From positions 620,001 to 684,000 of the forward strand of contig NZ_JTDV01000001.1 of the NCBI RefSeq assembly GCF_000943555.1: a stretch of DNA of 64,000 nt. Direction: 5' to 3'. Numbering within the stretch: the stretch's first letter is position 1; each line of letters begins with the position of its first letter. Shown here piece after piece: positions 56,223-64,000 of the stretch. This stretch comes from Neotamlana nanhaiensis. Lineage in GTDB: Bacteria; Bacteroidota; Bacteroidia; Flavobacteriales; Flavobacteriaceae. Below the pieces are notes generated by a model that did no database searches, was not told the origin of the DNA, and saw only the letters and a program-made list of their open reading frames with translations. Both the position numbers and the translations under genes were made by a program.

Positions 56223-57281
56223 TTAAAACTCAATATTATAATTGTAATGTTTAGCTAATTTCAAGGCTTCACTTTTGGTTAAATGAATTATAGCGCCGTG
56301 TTTTGGCGAGGTGAAATTAGTGGTTTTCATGTCGCCTTCGTTAAAATGACCAATAGAGGTAAAGGTTTTAAAATCGGAAGTTTCTACAAATCCAAAATTA
56401 TGCGGATTGATACTATAAATATCATACATCAACACCCATTTATCGCTATTTAAGCGTTTCCAAACATTTGGAGCTTCACACGATCCTGGTTCTTTATCGA
56501 CCCATGCATCATTGTATTCGTAACCTTTATTCACATGGTTTGAAAATGCCATTTTTATACCAATTGGTCGTTCTTGCGCGACATACATCATGCAGAATCT
56601 GCCATCTGGTAATGGTGTGATATCCGCATCCAAAATTTGAATTTTCTCATCGGGATATTCAAACAACGGTTCTGGTTTGGTTGTGAGTTTCGTAAAATCA
56701 TCATCAGCATAAGCGTAATACAATTTGGTTAACCCATGCCCCATGCGCATGGTAAAATACACCATCATTTTTTTAGCCTCAGGATCGTAAATGGTTTGTG
56801 GTGCCCAAGCGCAACCAATTTCGTCAAAGCCCTCATACCCTTCATCAAACAAAAAATTACTGTGTGTCCAGTTTATTAAATCGTACGATTTCATAAGTAC
56901 AAAACCACGGTTATTTCCCCAATCGTATTTTTCACCAGGGCGTTCCCACTCGGTTTCACGATAACCTTTTTGTTTTGCAAAAATGTGCAAATCGGTCATA
57001 GCCACATAAAATGCGCCATCTGGCCCACGAGTAATGTGCGGATCGCGAATACCTTTTTGGCTCGCAATAGTATCGCCCGCCACAACGGCATTGCCTTTAT
57101 TAACATCGGTAAAACTTTTTCCGTCTGTACTTAACGCTAAATGCAAACTGTGGTCACTATCTTTAAAATACACCATTACGTAGGCGCTTAAATCTTCTTT
57201 ATTCATAGATTTTTTGGTACCACAACTCGTTACAAGCACGGTTGCAACCAATAAAATGGCGGTTTTAAAAGTAGTTGTCAT
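56223..57281 (-). CDS. GH43-like lipoprotein
   Basis: The product is a 352-residue lipoprotein (C20, VLVTSCGTK) with a single GH43 domain: GIRDPHITRG with the base Asp, QILDADITPL and CEAPNVWKRL with the acid Glu. DLINWTH, WAPQTIYDPEAKKMMVYFTMR and SPKHGAIIHLT are shared with the N-terminal halves of its neighbours. It is longer in the loop after YDWGNNRGFVLM. Its operon place (9 nt after 57291, 2 nt before 54331) points to a role in the same degradation path, anchored in the outer membrane or periplasmic leaflet. Confidence 0.9.
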   Translation of the reverse strand: MTTTFKTAILLVATVLVTSCGTKKSMNKEDLSAYVMVYFKDSDHSLHLALSTDGKSFTDVNKGNAVVAGDTIASQKGIRDPHITRGPDGAFYVAMTDLHIFAKQKGYRETEWERPGEKYDWGNNRGFVLMKSYDLINWTHSNFLFDEGYEGFDEIGCAWAPQTIYDPEAKKMMVYFTMRMGHGLTKLYYAYADDDFTKLTTKPEPLFEYPDEKIQILDADITPLPDGRFCMMYVAQERPIGIKMAFSNHVNKGYEYNDAWVDKEPGSCEAPNVWKRLNSDKWVLMYDIYSINPHNFGFVETSDFKTFTSIGHFNEGDMKTTNFTSPKHGAIIHLTKSEALKLAKHYNYNIEF

Positions 57282-57290
57282 TTTTTATAT

Positions 57291-59450
57291 TTATTTAGTT
57301 ATTGTAATTCCTGAAACTGTTGGTGTTACTGGTTTTATGCTACCGTCTTCGTTAAATTCCATTTTATCAATACAAACTTCTCTATGAAATCCAGCATCGC
57401 CACCCATTGTAATACCTTTTGGTCGGTTAAAACGGTGATAAACAATATACCATTCGTCGGTATTGGGAACTTGAATTACACTGTTATGTCCTGTACCGTA
57501 AATACCTAATTCTGGCTTTTTCTCTAAAATTAAGTTGTTTTCAGGAATATTAAGCGGTCCGGTTGGTGAATTTGAAGTCGCATAACGCACACGATAATTA
57601 GGACTTCTGGTATCATCTTCAGACCATAAAAAATAATAGGTTCCGTTTCTGTAAAACACTTCGGTACCTTCTCTAAAGGTATGGTCTGGACGTAGTCGTT
57701 TAAAGCTATCCTCCTTTACCGTTACCATATCGTTGTTTAACTCATAAACCCCCATATAACCATTTCCCCAATATAAATAACTTTTACCAGTTTTAGGATC
57801 GGTAAAAATATCTGGATCAATCTCTTGTCCGCGGTTGATGCCTTCCGGTTTTTTTCCTATAATTGGTTTCCCAGAATCTACAAATGGCCCTGTTGGATTA
57901 TCGGCCACAGCTACACCTATTTTTTGAGCTGCCGTGAAGTAGTAATAATATTTATACTCACCGTTAACTTCTTTCTCGATTGCACAAGGCGCCCACGCAT
58001 TGCGATCTGCCCAACTTACATCGGTTAGTAAATCTAAGATCTTGCCTTCTGGTGTCCAGTTTACTAAATCTGGCGATGAAAAAGTTTCAAAATAGGTTCC
58101 TGACCAACCATGAAAACCATCGCTCGTTGGATATAAATAGTATTTTTTATCTTTTTTAGAATAGATGATTTCAGGATCGGCATAGAAACCGTTTAATACC
58201 GGATTGTTAACTTTTTCAACTGAAACCTGATAAGTTTTTTCCTTATCTCCTGATGAAATTGTTAAAGGCAAACTTCCTTTTGAAAAATCTTTAGCTCCCG
58301 AAAACGTTGATGATACCCATGGCACTGTTTTAAAATCGATATCTAAATTAGATACATCGGTGTTTAAGTTTACAGGAATTGTTATGGTATTCTCTTCATC
58401 ATTTACATCAACATTTATTTTTTTAATGTTTTCGTTATTAAAACTTAAAAACGACGCTTTGTCTAAAGTTCCCCATTTGCTCAGTAAAGCATCGGTTTCG
58501 CTTTGTGTGATTGGAATGACACACCCGTGTCGTGGATGAAAATTCATCGTGATTTCATCATCAACCACAGAGAAGTTCTCTAAATCGGTTGATTTTGTAA
58601 ACTGATATTTCCCTGAAGTGTACATATCGTACATTAAAATGTATTCATCAGAATTTATAAGTTTAAACGTTCCTGCACCCTCAACGGCCGCATCGGTTTG
58701 ATCATAAAATCCTTCTTGTTGCTCGTAACCTTCTGTCAATTTATCTGAAACTGCCTTTTTTATACCACCGCCATGACTCTCATTTTTAAAGAATAAATGG
58801 TATTTGCCTTCATAATACACAATATCTCCATCTATACAAGCACTGTTCGCTGGGCTAAAAAATAACTGTTTTGGCACAGTTTCAAGCGCTGTAAAATCTT
58901 TGTTTGCATACGCATAATAGATGATATCTGGACCTTTATCGCCTAACATAGACCAATAAATCATGTATTTATCGGTTTTTTCGTCGTAAAAAGTTTGTGG
59001 TGCCCAAACGCGTTTCACATCGCCAAATTCATCTGGATAAGTTTCTGGAATATTGATTTTTGATGATGTCCAGTTTATTAGATCAGTCGATTTCATTAAA
59101 ACCATAGCAAAATTATTCCAACCTTGTTCTGGCACGTACAAATCGGTTGCTACCATGTAAAAGGTTTTGCCATCATTAGCACGTAAAATGTGAGGATCGC
59201 GTAAACCACCCGACGTACTTACGGTTTTAGAATCTAAAATAGCTTCGTTGTTGTTAAGTGCGTAGTAGTTAAATCCGTCGCTACTAATAGCATAACGAAT
59301 GGCTTCTTCACCTGGACCATTTCCTGTAAAATATGAAAACAGATAGTTTTTATATTCTGGTTTTGCGCTTCCGCAACCTAAAAGACATAAGGCTAGTAAA
59401 GCGGCCGACAAATGTTTGAAATGGCGATTGATTTTGATTTTGATTTTCAT
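57291..59450 (-). CDS. Double GH43 lipoprotein glycosidase
   Basis: The product is a 719-residue lipoprotein (C26, LCLLGCGSAK). The first GH43 domain (~30-345) has GLRDPHIL, CIDGDIVY and AVEGAGTF. A short Ig-like linker (~350-430, VEKVNN) follows, then a second GH43 (~432-719) with GFYADPEIIYS, EIDPDIFTDP and FREGTEVFYRN. It is the closest relative of the 35754 protein but lacks its LamG, Ig-like and sorting parts. The pair may be surface-secreted and lipid-anchored versions of one activity. It starts 24 nt after GH2. Confidence 0.92.
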   Translation of the reverse strand: MKIKIKINRHFKHLSAALLALCLLGCGSAKPEYKNYLFSYFTGNGPGEEAIRYAISSDGFNYYALNNNEAILDSKTVSTSGGLRDPHILRANDGKTFYMVATDLYVPEQGWNNFAMVLMKSTDLINWTSSKINIPETYPDEFGDVKRVWAPQTFYDEKTDKYMIYWSMLGDKGPDIIYYAYANKDFTALETVPKQLFFSPANSACIDGDIVYYEGKYHLFFKNESHGGGIKKAVSDKLTEGYEQQEGFYDQTDAAVEGAGTFKLINSDEYILMYDMYTSGKYQFTKSTDLENFSVVDDEITMNFHPRHGCVIPITQSETDALLSKWGTLDKASFLSFNNENIKKINVDVNDEENTITIPVNLNTDVSNLDIDFKTVPWVSSTFSGAKDFSKGSLPLTISSGDKEKTYQVSVEKVNNPVLNGFYADPEIIYSKKDKKYYLYPTSDGFHGWSGTYFETFSSPDLVNWTPEGKILDLLTDVSWADRNAWAPCAIEKEVNGEYKYYYYFTAAQKIGVAVADNPTGPFVDSGKPIIGKKPEGINRGQEIDPDIFTDPKTGKSYLYWGNGYMGVYELNNDMVTVKEDSFKRLRPDHTFREGTEVFYRNGTYYFLWSEDDTRSPNYRVRYATSNSPTGPLNIPENNLILEKKPELGIYGTGHNSVIQVPNTDEWYIVYHRFNRPKGITMGGDAGFHREVCIDKMEFNEDGSIKPVTPTVSGITITK

Positions 59451-59474
59451 AAGACTAATATCGTATTTTTGGTT

Positions 59475-61907
59475 TTATTTTAATTTAAGTTGAATGGTTG
59501 CTGACTCTAACCACGGACTTGAAAACTCAATATCAATAGTGTCGTTTTCGTTTCCTGAAGCTTCAATGTAAGCGCTAATTTTTCCTTTGAAAACACGCTG
59601 ATGATTATCGGTATAATCTGTCATATCACTATTATTTCCAGCTTCTAAGCCTAACAATTTACCTGCACCGCGCACTCGACATGTAATTTCGTTATCCGAT
59701 ATTTTTACTGGCACGCCATCTTCATCTAAAATTTCAACATGAATTTGTTTTACACCTCTATTTTTGTTGATTAATTCGTCATCAACCGAAGCGCTTATTT
59801 TAAACGGTCGTTTTGAAGATTTGATGCTATAACGTGCTACTTCTTTTTTGTTCTCATCGTAAGCTACGGCTTCTAAATCGCCTTCAGAAAACGGAATGTC
59901 CCAATGAATGATACCCGTTTTTGCATCGTAAGGCTTTAATTTGCCAACTTCATTTCCATTTAATTGCAGTTTTGCATAAGCGGCATTGGTGTAACACACC
60001 ACGCGAATCGTTTTATTTGGCTCGTAATTCCATAAAGGCCATGCATCTTTCGAGAGGTTGTTTCTGTTCCAATTGCGTACTTCGTACGTTCCTAAAAACA
60101 CCATAGGTTTACTTGCCCAAAGCGATTGCCTAAAATAACCACGAGGTTTAATTTGACCAGAAAAATCGACTAATCCTGAATAAAACCCACGTGATGGCCA
60201 TCGGCCAGATTCACCTAAATAATCGATACCTGTCCATAAAAATTGCCCGAAAATATGCTCGTTTTCCGTTACCGCTTGCCACGCTTCGATATCGTGTCTG
60301 TTTTCACTTCCAAAAATTACGCGGTTTGGATATTTCTCATGGTCGGTTTGGTATTTACTTTCGGTATAATTATATCCTGTAATGTCTAAAGCACCAGGAT
60401 ATTCGGTTTCGTTAGACATGGCTACACCTGCTAAACCAGCCGTTGTAGGTCGCGATTTATCGTATTTTTTAACCGCAGCTACTAAGCGTTTTGCGATATC
60501 GCCTAATCGCATAGCATCGGGAGCATCTTTTTTGTAACCACCATAAATAGCCTGTGAAAAACCAGTATCTGCACCACCTAAAACAGGATGCGAATATGGA
60601 TCGTTTGGATAATCAACCTCGTTACCAATACTCCAAGCAAATACGGAAACATGATTGCGATCGCGACGTACAAAATCTTCGATATCGGTTTCAGACCAAT
60701 CTTTAAAAATATCATAGCTACCTTCAAAACCTGGAGTGCCTACATTCCACCCTTCTAACCACTTGCGTTTAGGGAATTCCCACTCATCGTAAGCTTCGTT
60801 TAAAACCAACAGCCCGATTTCATCACATAAATCGTATAAATCTGGCGCTTGCGGGTTATGACTGGTACGAATGGCATTTACGCCGATTTCTTTTAGGGTT
60901 TGCAATCTGCTTTTCCAAACCTCTTTGGGTACGGCAGATCCCAAAACTCCAGCATCATGATGTAAACACACGCCTTTTATTTTCATCCACTCGCCATTTA
61001 AAGCAAAACCTTTATTGGGGTTAAATGTAAAAGTTCTGAATCCCGTGGTCGTTACTGTTTCATCAATAAGAATACTACCTTTGTAAACTGAAGTTTTTAG
61101 AGTATATAAATTAGGATTTTCAACCTGCCATAACTTTGGCTTTTTTACTTTTAAAACGGTATTTATAGAACCATTTGAAGCTGAATTAACCTGAATAGCA
61201 TTTGAAGATTTTGCTACAGTTTTTCCGTTAGCATCCATTAATTCATTTACCACAGAAATTTTAGCATTTAAAGCTGTTTCATTTTTTACAGCAACCTCAA
61301 CGTGTAACGACCCTCGGTTATTTTTAACTTCAGGATACGCATAAACGCCCCATTGTTCTATATGTATTGGATTCGCGTATACCAACCAAACGTTTCGGTA
61401 TATACCCGACCCCGTGTACCAACGCGAATCGGCACTTTGGCTATGATCGACCTTTACCGAAATGATGTTAGTTTCTCCAAATTTAACGTGCTCGGTGGCA
61501 TCAAAAGCAAATGAGATATAACCATTAGGTCTTGCGCCTAATAATTGTCCGTTGATGTAAACTTCACTTCTATTGTAAACACCTTCAAAATATAAAAAGA
61601 CCTTTTCGCCTTGTTTAGTTTCAGGTACGTCTAACTGTTTTCTATACCATCCAATACCTCCTGGTAAATAACCTGTTGCACTTGCTAATGTTGGGCTTAA
61701 ATCGCCTTTTACACTCCAGTCGTGAGGTAAATTAACCGTTTGCCATTTTTGGTCATCTACCTCTGGGTTTTTAAATGACACATCATCGCGAAGCGTAAAT
61801 TTCCAATTGGTGTTTATTTTTTCTGGTTTGCCAAATGAAATTTGACCAAAAGAGAGCGCATTAACCGAAATAAAAGCAGCTAATACAAGTTTTTTTAATG
61901 ATTGCAT
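59475..61907 (-). CDS. GH2 beta-galactosidase family enzyme
   Basis: From the ATG at 61907 (signal peptide MQSLKKLVLAAFISVNALSFGQ; the start at 61970 would add 21 unlikely residues) the product has 810 residues. GH2 signatures are LPHDWSVKGD, FEGVYNRSEVYINGQ, CLHHDAGVLG and RTSHNPQ. The acid/base is E430 in WSIGNEVDY and the nucleophile is E535 in IFGSENRHD. The C-terminal part contains a DUF4982-like and an Ig-like domain (IHVEILDEDG). It differs from the 44845 GH2 in its loops, so probably in specificity. It leads a four-gene operon of GH43 enzymes with a -7 box upstream. Confidence 0.92.
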   Translation of the reverse strand: MQSLKKLVLAAFISVNALSFGQISFGKPEKINTNWKFTLRDDVSFKNPEVDDQKWQTVNLPHDWSVKGDLSPTLASATGYLPGGIGWYRKQLDVPETKQGEKVFLYFEGVYNRSEVYINGQLLGARPNGYISFAFDATEHVKFGETNIISVKVDHSQSADSRWYTGSGIYRNVWLVYANPIHIEQWGVYAYPEVKNNRGSLHVEVAVKNETALNAKISVVNELMDANGKTVAKSSNAIQVNSASNGSINTVLKVKKPKLWQVENPNLYTLKTSVYKGSILIDETVTTTGFRTFTFNPNKGFALNGEWMKIKGVCLHHDAGVLGSAVPKEVWKSRLQTLKEIGVNAIRTSHNPQAPDLYDLCDEIGLLVLNEAYDEWEFPKRKWLEGWNVGTPGFEGSYDIFKDWSETDIEDFVRRDRNHVSVFAWSIGNEVDYPNDPYSHPVLGGADTGFSQAIYGGYKKDAPDAMRLGDIAKRLVAAVKKYDKSRPTTAGLAGVAMSNETEYPGALDITGYNYTESKYQTDHEKYPNRVIFGSENRHDIEAWQAVTENEHIFGQFLWTGIDYLGESGRWPSRGFYSGLVDFSGQIKPRGYFRQSLWASKPMVFLGTYEVRNWNRNNLSKDAWPLWNYEPNKTIRVVCYTNAAYAKLQLNGNEVGKLKPYDAKTGIIHWDIPFSEGDLEAVAYDENKKEVARYSIKSSKRPFKISASVDDELINKNRGVKQIHVEILDEDGVPVKISDNEITCRVRGAGKLLGLEAGNNSDMTDYTDNHQRVFKGKISAYIEASGNENDTIDIEFSSPWLESATIQLKLK

Positions 61908-61926
61908 GAATTTTGTTTGTTGAAAG

Positions 61927-61934
61927 CAAAAATA
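61927..61934 (-). promoter_or_regulatory. -7 box of the GH2/GH43 operon
   Basis: On the minus strand TATTTTTG matches TAnnTTTG, 19 nt upstream of the chosen GH2 start. No -33 TTG is seen at normal spacing. No palindrome or paired repeat accompanies it. Confidence 0.4.
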
Positions 61935-62015
61935 TGTTTTATTAGTATTTTTATATATGGATTTTGACACCTATTTTATGTACTATTCTAGCATTTTAGG
62001 ATGAACGACTGAAAT

Positions 62016-63233
62016 TTAGTTACTTGGCAAACCATCTTGTTTCATCCCTTGAATGATTAGTGCATGTGTGATGTAAAGACTTTCGCTCCCATCGTCTTCG
62101 TGAGCGCCATTAATGCCATAAGGCCAAAAATGTGTGCCATCGCCTCGAACGGTAGCAGAAGCATCATCTGTAATCATTTGTAAAATTTCGTTCGCTCGAC
62201 TCCCTTCCCAAGTTCCTTGCATAAGTTCCCAATATTTTGAGTGTGTACCAACACCAACCGTATGTGCCATTTCGTGCATTGCTGTACCAGTGCGTTGGTA
62301 ACTGGCATTAGGCCCCATGTTTATCCAACCATCAAAATTAGCATCGGCAGTTGGCGTACCAGTATTGTAATTTACATTAACATGTTTAACAATAGATGTA
62401 AAGTTATTATAATACCAAGTGGCTTCGTCAAATGCATCACGAATTCTGTCGAAAGCTGCTTTGGTTTCTGCATCGGCATTATCGTCTTCCCACCAAAAAG
62501 ACCAAGTAAAATTACCTGCTTTTATAGTGCTAATTGCAAATTCATCGCCATACGTAATAGCGTTTTCTGTAATGGCATAAGGTTTAAAATAATATAGGGT
62601 TTCCTCATCTAAACCTGTAATACGTTGTTTAAAATTGGTAATTGCGACGTTGGTTGTTATTTTATTATCATCAACCGTTGGGTTAGAACTTGCGCTATAA
62701 ACTAATCCTAATTCGGTGAAATTTAAATCGCCTCTTTGTGCTTCAACATCTAACCAAATATCGTGTACAGCTGCTACTTTTATATCACCAAATTTAAGTG
62801 TAGGCGGAATAATTGCCGTTGTAATAAAACTAACTTGAGTACCGTAGCCAACTCCTGCACTATTTACCGCATAAGCCCTTGCATAATAAACTTTCCCAGC
62901 TTCTAAATTGGAAATATTTACTGAAAATTGACCCGAACCACTAACCGAAGATGCTAAAGATTTTGTATCGGCATATGTTGGATTTTCTTGTTGACTAAAA
63001 CAAATACCACGTTCGGTAACACTTTCGCCTCCATTATCTAAAACTTTTCCTGAAATGGCGGCCGAAGTAGATTCTATATTTGTGGCATCGTAGGTTTCTA
63101 AAGTTGGAATACTAATAACTACTTTTGGTTCTTCTTCATCAGGTTCATCTGTTGTTTCACTTGATGAACAAGCATAAAATATCGCTATTAATAGTACAAA
63201 AATGCTCCAGTAAATTTTATTTATTTTAGTCAT
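62016..63233 (-). CDS. Zincin-motif lipoprotein with FN3-like domains
   Basis: The product is a 405-residue lipoprotein (C22, AIFYACSSS). Two FN3-like domains of the Bacteroidota type follow (~35-240; VLDNGGESVTERGICFS and the VYYARAYAVNSAG, FKPYAITENA strands). The C-terminal domain contains HEMAHTVGVGTH at residues 320-331, an extended HExxHxxGxxH zinc motif as in metzincins, preceded by YQRTGTAM. Thus it may be a metallopeptidase, or a glycan-binding zincin that has lost peptidase function. It is co-oriented with GH16 (15 nt apart) and probably in its operon. The N-terminal sensor-like FN3 pair suggests cell-surface exposure. Confidence 0.8.
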   Translation of the reverse strand: MTKINKIYWSIFVLLIAIFYACSSSETTDEPDEEEPKVVISIPTLETYDATNIESTSAAISGKVLDNGGESVTERGICFSQQENPTYADTKSLASSVSGSGQFSVNISNLEAGKVYYARAYAVNSAGVGYGTQVSFITTAIIPPTLKFGDIKVAAVHDIWLDVEAQRGDLNFTELGLVYSASSNPTVDDNKITTNVAITNFKQRITGLDEETLYYFKPYAITENAITYGDEFAISTIKAGNFTWSFWWEDDNADAETKAAFDRIRDAFDEATWYYNNFTSIVKHVNVNYNTGTPTADANFDGWINMGPNASYQRTGTAMHEMAHTVGVGTHSKYWELMQGTWEGSRANEILQMITDDASATVRGDGTHFWPYGINGAHEDDGSESLYITHALIIQGMKQDGLPSN

Positions 63234-63248
63234 TTTTAGTGTTGTTTG

Positions 63249-64000
63249 TTAAGGTTTTATTTTAGTTTTTCCTGCTACGTAGATGTTTTTTGTATAAAAA
63301 TATTGCGGTTCTTTTTTTACTATGGCATTTTCGTTTGTGCGTCCACTAGCACCTTCCATTTGCATATTTATAATGAGCCAGAAAGGTTTGTTTGTAAAGT
63401 CTTTTACTTCTTTAGACTTTAATTCATCATCTATAAACATGAGTACTTCGGTATTTATACTATCTATTTTTTTTATGATGAGTTTGTAGTTATGCCATTT
63501 TGTATGGGCATCGGTTACTGTTGTTGTTTCAGTCGTCCAAATAGTATTTCGCCAATCGGGGCCTGTAACTGTATTCTGAAGACAGGTTGTATTTCCTTTA
63601 AACTCAAGGATATCGATTTCTGGCGGCCAAGAATTAGCCCCTGTAATCCAAAATGCAGGCCATGAACCATAGGCTATTGGTGCTTTAAAATCGGCACTAA
63701 TTTCCCAATAAGGTAAACTATCATTGACTACTATTTGCTCTTTTAAATGAACTGCTCCAGAGCGAAAATTAATTTTTAAATACGGATTGTGTTTACTCGT
63801 GCCATCGTCTGCTCCTTGATTGTATTCCGATTTAATGGTTAAAACTCCATTTTTTACGTTTACATTTTCAGGAAACATTTTCGCCGAACCATTATGTTCG
63901 GCACCCCAAGGATAAAGCATGTTCCATTTGGAGTGAAATTGCTCTTTTGAAGAAAAACTTGTAGCATCGGCATAAACCACAGTTTTTATGGTATTCGATT
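63249..64000 (-). CDS. GH16 glycoside hydrolase (5' end outside window)
   Basis: The frame is open to the right edge. About 250 C-terminal residues are seen. The catalytic motif is EIDILEFKG (WPPEIDILEF, nucleophile and acid/base Glu around the central Asp), with YWEISADFKAPIAYGSWPAFWI before it and a jelly-roll pattern throughout. GH16 enzymes are endo-acting on beta-1,3/1,4 galactans or glucans. In an arabinogalactan setting an endo-beta-1,3-galactanase would fit, but laminarinase or others are not excluded. The GTG at 63980 is not the true start because the reading extends upstream. Confidence 0.9.
   Translation of the reverse strand, partial: SNTIKTVVYADATSFSSKEQFHSKWNMLYPWGAEHNGSAKMFPENVNVKNGVLTIKSEYNQGADDGTSKHNPYLKINFRSGAVHLKEQIVVNDSLPYWEISADFKAPIAYGSWPAFWITGANSWPPEIDILEFKGNTTCLQNTVTGPDWRNTIWTTETTTVTDAHTKWHNYKLIIKKIDSINTEVLMFIDDELKSKEVKDFTNKPFWLIINMQMEGASGRTNENAIVKKEPQYFYTKNIYVAGKTKIKP

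Noticed and set aside
1-64000. tRNA, rRNA, CRISPR array, insertion sequence or SusC/SusD genes
   Set aside because: No cloverleaf, regular spaced repeats, transposase or TonB-receptor reading was found on either strand.

Overview
The window looks like the chromosome of a marine member of the Flavobacteriaceae (Bacteroidota). The DNA is AT-rich. Start codons lack Shine-Dalgarno sequences, several genes are preceded by the Bacteroidota -7 box TAnnTTTG, and many secreted proteins end in type IX secretion (T9SS) type A or type B sorting domains. Family-level placement is an inference from these traits; I cannot name a genus.

Region 1 (1-13.8 kb) is mostly core genome. It holds the 3' end of a large repetitive T9SS type B adhesin-like gene, a wrecked TPR/response-regulator gene, uvrB, a TerB-like gene, a DUF1456 gene, sucC, lysA, a DUF1624 acyltransferase-like membrane protein, a secreted DinB-like protein paired with an M28 peptidase, and a class-2 polyphosphate kinase.

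Region 2 (13.8-64 kb) is one very large carbohydrate-utilisation locus that runs off the right edge. From left to right it has: a minus-strand operon of two tandem 1.34-kilo-residue FG-GAP/ASPIC/vanadium-haloperoxidase fusions, a DUF2264 protein and a multimodular clan-A-like hydrolase; a divergent LamG/binding protein; GH51; a GH128-like enzyme; a double GH43; GH29 (with a frameshift near its 3' end); GH31 with a PA14 insert; GH2; DUF1593; an operon of GH43, GH27, a five-repeat lipoprotein and GH43; an unrecognised cytosolic gene; an operon of GH2, GH43-GH43, GH43 and GH43-GH43; then a zincin-motif lipoprotein and a GH16 cut by the edge. There are nine GH43-type domains in six genes. Arabinofuranosidase, galactosidase, fucosidase, a possible glucuronidase (DUF2264) and GH16/GH30-like endo-enzymes together best fit a branched arabinogalactan-type polysaccharide, possibly algal. 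That is an inference. No SusC/SusD pair, sulfatase or regulator gene is visible in the window.

The most distinctive signal is regulatory. A 19-bp perfect-arm palindrome, AAGTGT-N7-ACACTT, occurs four times, each time 29-58 nt upstream of a start codon. At three of the four sites it lies downstream of paired CATTTTATA(N)CCC-like direct repeats spaced 21-23 bp apart. This looks like a two-layer control system for part of the locus. Other notable items are a three-copy four-cysteine candidate carbohydrate-binding module and a lipoprotein built of exactly five 26-residue repeats.
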